Shown piece by piece: positions 25,096 through 33,895 of a stretch of 64,000 nt of DNA. The notes below the pieces were generated by a model. That model ran no database searches. It saw only the letters and a list, made by a program, of their open reading frames with translations, and was not told the origin of the DNA. The DNA lies in assembly GCA_023229135.1 (NCBI GenBank), contig JALNZT010000018.1, forward strand, positions 1 to 64,000, given 5' to 3'. Within the stretch, counting starts at the first letter, position 1; the number at the start of each line of letters is the position of its first letter. The position numbers were made by a program, and so were the translations under genes. The stretch is from Bacteroidales bacterium. GTDB lineage: Bacteria > Bacteroidota > Bacteroidia > Bacteroidales > F082.

Positions 25096-25809
25096 ATGAA
25101 AAATCCCTTTTATATATTGATTGTGCTGATTCTCTTGGCTGCCTGCGATAAAGCGGAGGAAGCCATAAAGTATCATTTTATCCAGCTCAACCAAACCGAA
25201 GTGAACCTGAAGAGTGCAGAAAGCTTTCTAATTGAAACACCTCGACCGGAGGATTTATCGTTCACCTGCAGCAACAGTTTTGTAGCGAGTATCAATAACG
25301 AGGGTTTAGTGTACACCAAAAGAATTGGTACTGCACATATTAGAGTCACAAACGGCTATCTGGACGATGAAATCAGGATTATCGTCACAGCACACTCTAA
25401 TTTATATACCGAACCAATTAAAGATTTCAGCTTAACCAAATCAGATATCAAAGCGATTGAAGGTGAGCCTTTTAATGAAACCGAAAACAGTTTAAGCTAT
25501 CAGCTTGATAATCCAAAATCGCCACTAAAAACTTACGTTTTTGATACTGATAACAAGCTTTTTTCACCCTCAGTACTTGTTCAGAAAGCGGAAAGGGACG
25601 AACGCACTGTTTTTCTTGAAGAACGCTACAAATACCACGATGGTTTTAACTATTATAGTGATGCGCTAATCATAGAAGAATCAACAATTCTTGTCGCTGT
25701 TGATAACTTTGACGAAGAATATGATCAGGTAATATATTATCCGATTCTTTTTTTGAATACGCCAAATAAAACCGGTCGTGTGTCTAAAGAAAACCAATAC
25801 CAGCATTAA
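25096..25809 (+). CDS. Lipoprotein with Ig-like (BIG2-type) domain
   Basis: 237-aa putative lipoprotein with a type II signal (LLAAC, Cys17). Residues about 28-98 resemble a bacterial Ig-like BIG2 repeat: FTCSNSFVASINNEGLVY, then GTAHIRVT. The C-terminal half (about 110-237) is not recognised. Membrane or surface location is inferred. It stands alone, 32 bases before the second RAYT gene, and its function is unknown. Confidence 0.65.
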   Translation: MKNPFYILIVLILLAACDKAEEAIKYHFIQLNQTEVNLKSAESFLIETPRPEDLSFTCSNSFVASINNEGLVYTKRIGTAHIRVTNGYLDDEIRIIVTAHSNLYTEPIKDFSLTKSDIKAIEGEPFNETENSLSYQLDNPKSPLKTYVFDTDNKLFSPSVLVQKAERDERTVFLEERYKYHDGFNYYSDALIIEESTILVAVDNFDEEYDQVIYYPILFLNTPNKTGRVSKENQYQH

Positions 25810-25841
25810 TTTGATAATCAATTAATTTCGACTCCAGGCTT

Positions 25842-26681
25842 ATGAAGGGCAAATTCAGAAATAAATACAGGATAGAATCTAACAGGATGCCCGGCTGGGA
25901 TTATGCCGGCAAGGGCGTTTATTATATTACGTTCGTTACACAAAACAGGATATGCAATCTCGGTAAAGTAGTCGTGAATCAGGATGGCAAGGCGTATGTT
26001 CAATTATCTGATTTTGGACAAATTACAAAATCCGAATTTTTAAAATCATTTGAAATACGACAGGAATTATATTTGGATGAATACATCATAATGCCCAATC
26101 ATTTGCACGCCATTATTGAATTACGAAACCCGACCGATACACCGAAAGGCGAATCCGTGCCAACCAACGAAGGTAAAACCAAACAAACGCAGGACAATGA
26201 AATTGCGCAAACGGTTGATGACAATATCGTTCCGCATGACGACGATGTTTTGTCATTTGGTGGTGATTTTATATCACATGGTGACGATATTAGGGACGAT
26301 GGTGATGGGAACGGCGGTGGTGATGGGGACGATGTAGAGACGCACGGCCGTGCGTCTCTACGCGCGACCACCAACAATATCCCCGCGACCAACAACAAAA
26401 TCCCCGCGACCACCAACAATATCACCACCAATAATTTTTTTCGAAAACCAAAATCAATTTCATCATTTGTTGCGGGTTTTAAATCCGTAATCAATTCAAA
26501 AATTGATGATTATATTGACGAACATAATTTAGACATACCAAAATACAACCGAAACAATCATTTTTTTCAACCCAATTATTACGATCATATCATCAGAAAT
26601 AATAATGAATATGGACGAATAAAATTTTACATCCAAAATAACCCGCAAAATTGGGTGAACGACAAATTCAACAGGCGGTGA
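25842..26681 (+). CDS. RAYT-like Y1 transposase with REP palindrome inside the frame
   Basis: 279-aa Y1/HUH protein of the RAYT type that opens with NRYRIESNR-like MKGKFRNKYRIES. The HUH motif is His87-Leu-His89 (MPNHLH), and the catalytic tyrosine is Tyr263 in YIQNNPQNW near the C-terminus. Residues about 107-200 are an acidic, Gly/Asp- and Asn/Thr-rich insertion that normal relatives (about 180-200 aa) lack. It is encoded by a stretch with a perfect 28-bp palindrome (26334-26361, starting GTAGAGACGCACGG) and three 21-bp repeats, all kept in frame. The type differs from the 5170-5826 RAYT, and its hairpin class differs too. It may still be active, or tolerate the insertion as a loop. Confidence 0.8.
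   Translation: MKGKFRNKYRIESNRMPGWDYAGKGVYYITFVTQNRICNLGKVVVNQDGKAYVQLSDFGQITKSEFLKSFEIRQELYLDEYIIMPNHLHAIIELRNPTDTPKGESVPTNEGKTKQTQDNEIAQTVDDNIVPHDDDVLSFGGDFISHGDDIRDDGDGNGGGDGDDVETHGRASLRATTNNIPATNNKIPATTNNITTNNFFRKPKSISSFVAGFKSVINSKIDDYIDEHNLDIPKYNRNNHFFQPNYYDHIIRNNNEYGRIKFYIQNNPQNWVNDKFNRR
26334..26361. repeat. Perfect 28-bp GTAG-type REP palindrome, copy 1
   Basis: GTAGAGACGCACGG followed directly by its reverse complement. It begins with GTAG, the tetranucleotide that precedes many REP hairpins recognised by RAYTs. This copy lies inside the RAYT reading frame and encodes part of an ETHGRASLRA stretch. Confidence 0.85.
26361..26425 (+). repeat. 21-bp tandem repeat, three units
   Basis: Units follow the pattern CGCGACCACCAACAATATCCC, the middle one with substitutions. 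They encode ATTNNIP-type heptads in the RAYT protein and directly follow the palindrome. Confidence 0.8.
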
Positions 26682-26731
26682 TATTATGTTGCACGGCGGT
26701 GATGTTGTGTCCCACGGCGGTGTTTGTTGGT

Positions 26732-27026
26732 GACGATGTAGAGACGCACGGCCGTGCGTCTCTACGCGCGACCACCAACAATATCCCCGCGACCACCAAC
26801 AATATCCCCGCGACCACCAACAATATCCCCGCGACCACCAACAATATCACCACCAATAATTTTTTTCGAAAACCAAAATCAATTTCATCATTTGTTGCGG
26901 GTTTTAAATCCGTAATCAATTCAAATATTGACGATTATATTGATGAACACAATTTGAATATGCCAAAACACAACCGAAACAATCCTATTTTTCAACCCAA
27001 TTATTATGATCATATCATCAGAAATA
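26732..27026 (+). pseudogene. Tandem partial copy of the RAYT 3' region
   Basis: This stretch repeats 26328-26601 almost base for base, including the palindrome (26738-26765), the 21-bp repeats and the codons for FFRKPKSISSFVAGFKSV and FQPNYYDHIIRN. It has four 21-bp units where the first copy has three, which accounts exactly for the 295 versus 274 bp length. It lacks the HUH part and the catalytic tyrosine and has no credible start, so it cannot encode a transposase. It ends about 15 bases before the tRNA-Gly promoter box. A recent tandem duplication is the simplest origin. Confidence 0.85.
26738..26765. repeat. Perfect 28-bp GTAG-type REP palindrome, copy 2
   Basis: Identical to the copy at 26334-26361, carried along with the duplicated RAYT fragment. 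It is followed by four 21-bp repeat units up to about 26850. Confidence 0.85.
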
Positions 27027-27040
27027 TGACGGATAAAATC

Positions 27041-27048
27041 TACCTTTG
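27041..27048 (+). promoter_or_regulatory. -7 promoter box of tRNA-Gly
   Basis: TACCTTTG matches TAnnTTTG and lies 10 bases before the tRNA 5' end. The region where the -33 element should lie reaches the duplicated RAYT fragment (which ends at 27026), and no TTG is seen there. Confidence 0.5.
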
Positions 27049-27058
27049 CCGCTCAAAA

Positions 27059-27130
27059 GCGGGCGTAGCTCAGTGGTAGAGCATCAGCTTCCCAAGCTGA
27101 GGGTCGTGGGTTCGACACCCATTGCCCGCT
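27059..27130 (+). tRNA. tRNA-Gly (anticodon CCC)
   Basis: 72 nt fold into a full cloverleaf: acceptor GCGGGCG/TGCCCGC with one G-U pair, D arm GCTC/GAGC, anticodon stem TCAGC/GCTGA with loop TTCCCAA (anticodon CCC), T arm GTGGG/CCCAT with loop TTCGACA. The discriminator base is T, as expected for bacterial tRNA-Gly. CCA is not encoded. It reads the GGG codon. Confidence 0.96.
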
Positions 27131-27133
27131 CAC

Positions 27134-27169
27134 AAAAAAAGGCTGCCTTTCAATAAGGTAGCCTTTTTT
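27134..27169. terminator. Bidirectional terminator between tRNA-Gly and the S9 peptidase gene
   Basis: Stem AAAAAAGGCTGCCTT/AAGGTAGCCTTTTTT with one G-T wobble and a short loop. The A-run and T-run on the two sides let it serve both the rightward tRNA and the leftward peptidase gene. Confidence 0.85.
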
Positions 27170-27191
27170 GTTGTTTGAATTTAGTCTTCGT

Positions 27192-29339
27192 TTACTTCAC
27201 CATACCCAATTCGTTCATCATAAAGGCATATTCCAAAGCGGTTTCTTTCAGTCTTTCGAAGCGCCCGGAAGCCCCGCCATGCCCGAAGTCCATATTGGTT
27301 TTCAGCAGTAAGGTATTGTCATCCGTTTTCATATCGCGTAGTTTGGCTACCCATTTCGCAGGCTCCCAATACTGCACCTGGCTGTCGTGCAAGCCGGTAG
27401 TAACAAGCATCGCTGGATAGTTTTTAGCTTCCACATTGTCATAAGGTGAATAAGAAAGTATATAGTCGTAATACTCCTTTTCGTTAGGATTACCCCATTC
27501 ATCGTATTCTCCTGTGGTTAAAGGAATTGTCTCATCAAGCATGGTCGTTACCACATCCACAAACGGAACGGCAGCAATAACGCCTTTCCACAGGTCGGGA
27601 CGCATATTTGCCACTGCGCCTACCAGCAATCCGCCGGCGCTTCCGCCAAGCGCAAAAAGATGTTCGCTATCCGTATAATTTTCTTTTGTCAGGTAATCGC
27701 CGCAGGCAATAAAATCGAGGAAAGTATTATTTTTGTTGAGCAGTTTTCCATCTTCATACCATTGACGTCCAAGCTCTTCGCCTCCACGGATATGTGCTAT
27801 TGCCCAAACAAAACCTCTGTCGAGCAGACTTAAGCGTGCTGATGAAAAATAAGCATCCATGCTGGCGCCATAAGAGCCATAACCGTATAAAACTACGGGA
27901 TTTTTGCCGTTTTTCTGTAGGCCTTTTTTATACACCAAAGAAACCGGAACCATCACGCCATCGTGTGAAGGCACATATAAACGCTCCGATACATAATCGT
28001 CAGCATTATAGCCGCCAAGCACTTCTTGTTGTTTCAGTAAGCTACGTGTTTTGGTTGCCATATCGTAATCGTAAACAGAATTTGGTGTGGTAAGCGAGGT
28101 GTATCCATAACGCAATACTTTGGTCTCGAAATCTACATTGGTGCTCATATAAGCGGTGTAAACCGGCTCACCAAAATCAAGGTAATAGTCATTCTTTTTG
28201 TCCCAGCTTATCACCCTAATGTTTACTAAACCTTTTTGGCGTTCACTCACGGCGAGATAGTTAGAGAATATCTCGAAATCTTCGAGCAACACATCGGGGC
28301 GATGGGCAATTACTTCTTTCCAATTGTCCATCCCCGGCTTTTTCACGCTGGTTTTCATCAGCCTAAAGTTTTGTGCATCAAGGTTCGTACGGATATAAAA
28401 ATCGTTTTTGTAATGATCTACACCATAGAGCATATCGGGCTGACGTGCCTGCACCATCGTAAAGTCATTCAAGGGCTTGTTGGCATCCACAAAGCTATAT
28501 TCGGCTGACATGGTACTCACCGTGCCAACCATAATATATGCCTGCGATTTGGTTTTGAAAACAAAGGCGTAAAAAGTGGGATCGTCTTCGGTAAAAACGG
28601 TTACGTCTTGCTCATAATCCATTTCAATATTGTGGCGCATTACTTTATAAGGCCTTAAGGTCTCGTCTTTTACGCTATAAAACAATGTTTTATTGTCATT
28701 TCCCCAAGCCATATTGCCGGAAGTATTCGGAATACTTTGCGGATAAATCTCGCCAGAGCTAAGGTCTTTAATATAGATGGTATATTGGCGGCGACTCACC
28801 GTATCCACGGAATAGGCCAACAAATTATTGTCAGCACTGATTTCCCAGCCACCAATCTCAAAATAAGCATAGCCTTCGGCCATTTCATTGCCGTTGAGCA
28901 TAATTTCTTCAGCGGCATCCTGGCTACCTTTTTTGCGGCAATAAATCGGATACTCTTTGCCTTCCTCATAACGTGAATAATAGTAATAGCCGTTTAACTT
29001 GTAAGGCACCGAAATATCTGTTTGCTTTATGCGGCCCAGCATCTCGTCATACAAAGCCTGCTGAAGCTGCATGGTATGCGCCAAAACATTATCGGTGTAT
29101 GCATTTTCGGCTTCCAGGTAAGCAATTACTTCAGGATTTTCACGCTCGTTGAGCCAATAATAATCGTCGATTCTAGTGTTGTCATGTGCTGTAAGCTCAT
29201 GAGGTTTTTTAGTAGCTACGGGTGCTTGCATTGGCGTCTTATTTGGTGATTTGCAGCTGTTCAAGCTAAACATTGCGAGGGCGATAATCAGCAAAGATTT
29301 TCCTGAAAATGCCATTTTACTTTTTCTGTTGCTGTGCAT
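27192..29339 (-). CDS. Prolyl oligopeptidase-family S9A peptidase (oligopeptidase B-like)
   Basis: 715-aa serine peptidase with a lipoprotein-type signal (LNSC near residue 29), so exported and lipid-anchored. Residues about 40-430 form the beta-propeller. The C-terminal alpha/beta hydrolase has the nucleophile motif GGSAGG (near residue 560), the Asp in GLHDSQV and the His in DFGHGGASGR (His687). The GYGSYGA and HIRGG stretches are typical of oligopeptidase B, which cuts short peptides after basic residues. It is a single gene between a terminator and the TonB receptor, with only 28 bases to the latter's 3' end. Dipeptidyl peptidase activity is unlikely from these motifs. Confidence 0.92.
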   Translation of the reverse strand: MHSNRKSKMAFSGKSLLIIALAMFSLNSCKSPNKTPMQAPVATKKPHELTAHDNTRIDDYYWLNERENPEVIAYLEAENAYTDNVLAHTMQLQQALYDEMLGRIKQTDISVPYKLNGYYYYSRYEEGKEYPIYCRKKGSQDAAEEIMLNGNEMAEGYAYFEIGGWEISADNNLLAYSVDTVSRRQYTIYIKDLSSGEIYPQSIPNTSGNMAWGNDNKTLFYSVKDETLRPYKVMRHNIEMDYEQDVTVFTEDDPTFYAFVFKTKSQAYIMVGTVSTMSAEYSFVDANKPLNDFTMVQARQPDMLYGVDHYKNDFYIRTNLDAQNFRLMKTSVKKPGMDNWKEVIAHRPDVLLEDFEIFSNYLAVSERQKGLVNIRVISWDKKNDYYLDFGEPVYTAYMSTNVDFETKVLRYGYTSLTTPNSVYDYDMATKTRSLLKQQEVLGGYNADDYVSERLYVPSHDGVMVPVSLVYKKGLQKNGKNPVVLYGYGSYGASMDAYFSSARLSLLDRGFVWAIAHIRGGEELGRQWYEDGKLLNKNNTFLDFIACGDYLTKENYTDSEHLFALGGSAGGLLVGAVANMRPDLWKGVIAAVPFVDVVTTMLDETIPLTTGEYDEWGNPNEKEYYDYILSYSPYDNVEAKNYPAMLVTTGLHDSQVQYWEPAKWVAKLRDMKTDDNTLLLKTNMDFGHGGASGRFERLKETALEYAFMMNELGMVK

Positions 29340-29367
29340 AAAATTAATTATAGAATAAATGTTTTAT

Positions 29368-31704
29368 TTAAAAACTAAGTGTCATTCCAAAGCTAGGCAT
29401 AAGCGGCAACTGGCGGATAACATCACTGGTGATTTGATCTACATAAAATACGTTTTCGCGGTTATACATATTTGTAACACTCACGTTTACTTCAAGTTGC
29501 GTCCGTTCACTAAAAAAGAAACGGCGTTTGATATCAAAGTCTAAGCGGTGATAACTGGGCAGTTCGCCTTCATTCAGATCGCCATAAAGTATTCCTAAGT
29601 TCCCATTGGCATTGGTATAATCGGTATTCACGCCCTGGCCAAAGTTGAGATGCTCGTAATAGCCCTGCACCTGCGTGAACGGGAATCCGGAGCCATAGTT
29701 CCAGCGAGCGCCAAACTCCCATTGACGCCGATCTCCGGCTGTGTATGAAATTAGAAGGTTTACGTTGTGACGCCTGTCATAATGCGGCCTATAGCTTATC
29801 AACTCACCGGGATTTTTCTCATACTCCTTGGTAACAAAGCCAAGTGAATAAACTGACCAGATGTACCATTTCTTGTCTTCATATTTAAGGGCTATATCGC
29901 CTCCATAGGCATTACCTTTTTCAATGATGAAGTCCTTTTTATAGATATCCGGTGTGTTGGCAGGCGCCGTATTTTCGTTGAAAAGTTTATTTCTGTTAAG
30001 GTTTGTAAGCTGGTTAAAATCTTTCAAATAACCTTCTATATTGAGGTTGATACGGTTAGTTAAGTCTATCTCTGTACCTAAAATATAGTGGTTGGCTTTT
30101 TGCAGTTTGTGGGTCACCTCTTTGCCGTCAAAACGGTTGGGTAGGTTATCGGGGCCTGAAAGGAAGCCATAAAACAGATTCACCACATCGCGGTCGCTAT
30201 TGGCTGCTATCAAGTTTTGGGAATACATACCCGTGGCCAGTTTAATGCGGAACCAATCATTTACCAGGTATTTCACGGACAGCCGTGGCTCGGGCGAGAT
30301 ATTGCCAAGCGATGCATACCATTGCACACGGAAGCTTGGCTCGAACAATAACTTACCGAAGTTGCCTTTGTAGCGCACATATCCGGCCAGCTCGGTCGTA
30401 TTTTCGGTTTGGTTAATATTTCTTCCAACACCATTGGTGAAATCAAATTCCGTTTTGAAGCCAAGCAGCTCAATACCGTATTTTACCAGGTCTTTTCCTA
30501 TGAAGTAAGTGAAATGGAAGCCCATATTGAAGCCATTGATACTGCTGAAACGTTCGGGTGCCGAAGCCTCGGAAAGCGTTGCTTTGTAGCTGGAATAGGC
30601 CAGGTTACCTTCGATCAGCACAGGTGATTTTCCGGGGATAATCAAAAAGTTAGAGCCTCCACCCACCGAGTTCCAGCCGAAATCAGAAAGCGATTTGTAG
30701 TTGTTTACCTTATCATCAAAACTAAAACCAAAGAAGTTGATTTTGCTTCCATTGGCAGCATTGATGGATATTTTTCCGTACAAATCAAGGAAGTTAAAAG
30801 GCAGCCCGTCTTCATCCACGTAGCTGTAGAGGCTTTTGCTGGTTTGTTCCAGGTAGGAATTTTTCACAGAGAAAATAAAGCTGGAGCTGGAGCCATTTTC
30901 CACCTTAGCGCGACTTAACGGGCCTTCGAGCAACAGCTTGGCACCAAAAGTACTAGCACCAACTTTCCCGCTGAGCTGATTTTTATTTCCATCGCGGGTG
31001 GTGATATCCATGATAGATGAAACTCTGCCGCCATAATCAGCGCTAAAGCCACCGGTAAATACCTCTGCATTACGAATCATATCGGTATCAAAAACCGAAA
31101 ACAGTCCGATAGAGTGAAACGGGTTATACACGATCATGCCATCGAGTAGCACCTTATTTTGAATAGGCGATCCGCCTCTGATGTACAACTGGCCGCCCTG
31201 GTCGCCGGTAAACACAACACCGGGAATCACTTGCAGGTATTGCGCCAGGTCAGCTTGTCCGCCAATGGAAGGAATCTTTTTGAGGATTTTGGGTGTGATG
31301 TTGACGACGGAAGTTTTAGTTTCGGTACGTGCTTCGATTTTTTCAGCGGTAACATTCACTGTTTCGAGGCTTACGCTTGATTCCACCAGGTTAAATTTAC
31401 GGTTCAACACATCGTTGGGCTTCAATACAATTTCCTGCCTGAGCGTATCGTAGCCTAAAAAAGTTACCAATAACATGTATTGGCCGGCTGGCACTTTGGT
31501 GATACTAAAATAGCCGTTGATATCCGTCGAAGCACCGTAGGTAGTGCCTTGCAGATAGACATTGCAGAAAATTACGGGTTCTCCGGTGGAGGCTTCATAC
31601 ACAAATCCGCGAACAGCAGCTTCTTGTGCCTGTGCTGCTGAACTTAAACTGACGAGTATAAAAAATGATAAAATGGTAGTTGTAAGTCGTATAAATCGTT
31701 GCAT
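29368..31704 (-). CDS. TonB-dependent outer-membrane receptor with CarboxypepD_reg-like domain
   Basis: 778-aa receptor with a signal peptide ending near AAQAQE (residue 27). Residues about 28-115 form a carboxypeptidase-regulatory-like beta domain (VRGFVYEASTGEPV). The plug domain covers about 120-225, with IPSIGGQADLAQYLQVIPG and YIRGGSPIQNKVLLDG. The rest is a 22-stranded barrel ending in aromatic-rich SFGMTLSF. It is not a SusC (no partner SusD, shorter). The substrate is unknown; siderophore, metal or peptide uptake are possibilities. The adjacent S9 peptidase suggests peptides, but only weakly. Confidence 0.92.
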   Translation of the reverse strand: MQRFIRLTTTILSFFILVSLSSAAQAQEAAVRGFVYEASTGEPVIFCNVYLQGTTYGASTDINGYFSITKVPAGQYMLLVTFLGYDTLRQEIVLKPNDVLNRKFNLVESSVSLETVNVTAEKIEARTETKTSVVNITPKILKKIPSIGGQADLAQYLQVIPGVVFTGDQGGQLYIRGGSPIQNKVLLDGMIVYNPFHSIGLFSVFDTDMIRNAEVFTGGFSADYGGRVSSIMDITTRDGNKNQLSGKVGASTFGAKLLLEGPLSRAKVENGSSSSFIFSVKNSYLEQTSKSLYSYVDEDGLPFNFLDLYGKISINAANGSKINFFGFSFDDKVNNYKSLSDFGWNSVGGGSNFLIIPGKSPVLIEGNLAYSSYKATLSEASAPERFSSINGFNMGFHFTYFIGKDLVKYGIELLGFKTEFDFTNGVGRNINQTENTTELAGYVRYKGNFGKLLFEPSFRVQWYASLGNISPEPRLSVKYLVNDWFRIKLATGMYSQNLIAANSDRDVVNLFYGFLSGPDNLPNRFDGKEVTHKLQKANHYILGTEIDLTNRINLNIEGYLKDFNQLTNLNRNKLFNENTAPANTPDIYKKDFIIEKGNAYGGDIALKYEDKKWYIWSVYSLGFVTKEYEKNPGELISYRPHYDRRHNVNLLISYTAGDRRQWEFGARWNYGSGFPFTQVQGYYEHLNFGQGVNTDYTNANGNLGILYGDLNEGELPSYHRLDFDIKRRFFFSERTQLEVNVSVTNMYNRENVFYVDQITSDVIRQLPLMPSFGMTLSF

Positions 31705-31874
31705 GTGAATTAGATAGATTATTTATGCTTTGATTGCAAGCTCCAAAAAACATCAATTTTTGGTTATTGCAAAATAACGTGCAAAGTAACCAAAAAGTAC
31801 GCAACGGGCTTTATAAATTCAGAAAAATGAGGAATTGGGTCAGTTTTAGGTTAGAAATTCTTTTAGGCGACCGG

Positions 31875-32804
31875 TTATTTTTCTTTTTTAGCGTGTATTT
31901 CAGCTGCTTTCTGGATGAGTTTAAGCTCTTCACCCGATATCTTTTCAGGCAACTTTAAGACTACTTTTAGCAAGAGATTTCCAGTTTCAGTTTTTCCGTA
32001 AACAGGCATTCCCAGGCCTTTCAGCCGTAGTGTTGCATTAGATTGAATACCTGCTTTTACGGGTACCTGCACCTCCCCTTTGAGGGTGTTTAGCTTTACT
32101 TTTCCACCCAATATTGCAGTATAAATATCCACCGGTAATTCCTGAATCAGGTCGTCTCCATCGCGTTGAATATCCGCTTGTTGAGTAATATGTATTTTGA
32201 TAAGCAAATCGCCGGGTTCGCCGCCATAGGGGCTTTGCTGGCCTTTGCCTTTCATGCGCAAGGTTTGTCCCTGACGCACTCCTGCCTTAATCTTCAAGCG
32301 GATGCGTTGCTCGCCAAGTTGTATCATGCGCTCAACACCGTGGTAAGCCTCAGAAAGCGATAAATGAAGTTCGGCAGTAAGATCCTGACCCTTAGGCCTG
32401 ACACGACTTCTGCTCTTAGCACCTCCACTGGTAAAACCGCTTCCGCCGAAGAAAGCTTCAAAAAAGTCGGAAAAGCCACCTTGTCCTCCACCAAAAAACT
32501 CACCAAAGTCGGCCTGCCCACCTCTTGACGAATAGCGCCGACCGCCACCACCAAAGCCGTCAAAGCCCTGCTGCTCATATTGTTTCCAATTGGCACCCAA
32601 CTCGTCATACTTCTTGCGCTTTTCAGCATTGCCAATAACTTCGTAGGCCTCACTGATTTCTTTAAAACGGTCTTCGGCTTGCTTATTATCAGGGTTTTTA
32701 TCGGGATGGTATTTTATAGCAAGCTTGCGATAGGCTTTCTTAATTTGATCTGCCGTCGCGTTTCGCTCTACTCCTAAAACCTTATAATAGTCTTTATACT
32801 CCAT
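31875..32804 (-). CDS. cbpA: CbpA-type DnaJ co-chaperone
   Basis: 309-aa Hsp40 of the CbpA class. The J domain occupies residues 1-70 with His33-Pro-Asp35. A Gly/Phe/Ser-rich linker covers about 85-130. Two C-terminal substrate-binding beta domains follow (about 135-305). The CxxCxGxG zinc repeats of true DnaJ are absent, which marks the CbpA type. It stimulates DnaK ATPase activity and, in E. coli, also binds curved DNA. The next genes upstream on the strand are envelope-stress-type proteins (LiaF-like, PspC), so a shared stress role is possible but unproven. Confidence 0.92.
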   Translation of the reverse strand: MEYKDYYKVLGVERNATADQIKKAYRKLAIKYHPDKNPDNKQAEDRFKEISEAYEVIGNAEKRKKYDELGANWKQYEQQGFDGFGGGGRRYSSRGGQADFGEFFGGGQGGFSDFFEAFFGGSGFTSGGAKSRSRVRPKGQDLTAELHLSLSEAYHGVERMIQLGEQRIRLKIKAGVRQGQTLRMKGKGQQSPYGGEPGDLLIKIHITQQADIQRDGDDLIQELPVDIYTAILGGKVKLNTLKGEVQVPVKAGIQSNATLRLKGLGMPVYGKTETGNLLLKVVLKLPEKISGEELKLIQKAAEIHAKKEK

Positions 32805-32919
32805 ATCAGCAGCCTACCTCAAATCCTGTGCCAGTTGAATAATAAGCCATAAGCTGCCACTTTGACAAATTTTCATCCATAATTTGATGTTGTTTTTAGC
32901 GGACAATTGAAGGGTATTA

Positions 32920-33840
32920 TCAATACCTTTTAACTTCAAAACTGGAAACAGCAGCATCGATATCAATAAATATTTGCTGACTTCCTGTTGCAAAACCCGG
33001 TGTTTCATATTGCCCCTTTTCCAGTTTCTCAAAATCTTTAAAGTTTTTGCTGGAAAGCACCGTGGAGCTTACGATGCGGCATCCCGCAGTAGCTGGTATT
33101 TTAATGACAATAGCCGATGCCGCAGCATCAATTTTGATATGCGTTGCCAGCTGTTGTTCGCCCAGCCGGATATTAATGGCGGCTGCACCCCCATCAAGGT
33201 CAATTTCAGCAACCTGAAAAGGGCTCAGATCAAAATTCAGTTCAGCAGCACCAACATCTAAATCAAAACTCCATTGAGGCTTGGTATTCAGCATCATATC
33301 AAAATGTGTCGTTTTGTTATTTCTGAAATTTACAGATGCATCTCGCTGGCTAATCACAACACGACTCTCGCCATCAAGCTCTTCTACCCTAAAATTGTAA
33401 GCCATTTTACTGCCACGCTTTTCAGCACGAATCAAATCGCCGGTGGTGCCATCCAGGCGATATACACCAGCCGCAGCTTCCAACTCCAACACAGCTTTCT
33501 GAATTTCATCGGTGAAAGGAAAGCTAAAAGTTTGCGATACAATGCTATCCTTAACCACCTCATCACTGTCGTAAGAATAATCGTACATGGTGGTTCTGCC
33601 ATATCTGCCATCAGCTTTCTGCGTATACATATACACACCCAAACCACCTACCAGCACTGCTAACGTGACTTTAAAAAACGCCTTCACCGGCAAAATAGAA
33701 ACACCCCAAAGTATGATAAGTATGGGCCATAACCTGCCTAATATCCGCCATTCAAACTCGAAAATATCAAGCCGGTCAAATAAGAAAAGTGTGCCAAGAG
33801 TGATCAATAACACTCCCCAAAAGACATTTTGATGTTTCAT
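32920..33840 (-). CDS. LiaF-like membrane protein (envelope stress)
   Basis: 306-aa protein with two to three membrane segments in residues 5-75 (FWGVLLITLGTLFLFDRL and a second helix) of the LiaI/LiaF-type transmembrane region. The soluble C-terminal half (about 110-306) is made of repeated beta strands (VELDGGAAAINIRLGE-like), as in the cell-wall-active-antibiotic-response and DUF4097 adhesin-like domains. Such proteins modulate envelope stress systems. It lies 55 bases past the PspC gene stop on the same strand, so the two are probably one transcript. Confidence 0.78.
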   Translation of the reverse strand: MKHQNVFWGVLLITLGTLFLFDRLDIFEFEWRILGRLWPILIILWGVSILPVKAFFKVTLAVLVGGLGVYMYTQKADGRYGRTTMYDYSYDSDEVVKDSIVSQTFSFPFTDEIQKAVLELEAAAGVYRLDGTTGDLIRAEKRGSKMAYNFRVEELDGESRVVISQRDASVNFRNNKTTHFDMMLNTKPQWSFDLDVGAAELNFDLSPFQVAEIDLDGGAAAINIRLGEQQLATHIKIDAAASAIVIKIPATAGCRIVSSTVLSSKNFKDFEKLEKGQYETPGFATGSQQIFIDIDAAVSSFEVKRY

Positions 33841-33895
33841 ACCATTAGTTTTTATTTGTTTGATGCTAAGTTAATTATCATTAACACTTCAACCG

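Noticed and set aside
25842..27026. Insertion sequence with terminal repeats around the second RAYT
   Set aside because: No terminal inverted repeats or target duplication seen; the repeats found are internal palindromes and a tandem partial copy.
26651..27079. 142-codon open frame overlapping the end of the second RAYT and the tRNA
   Set aside because: It has no ATG start, overlaps the tRNA gene and is explained by the duplicated RAYT fragment.
31875..32804. True DnaJ
   Set aside because: The four CxxCxGxG zinc motifs are missing, so it is the CbpA type.
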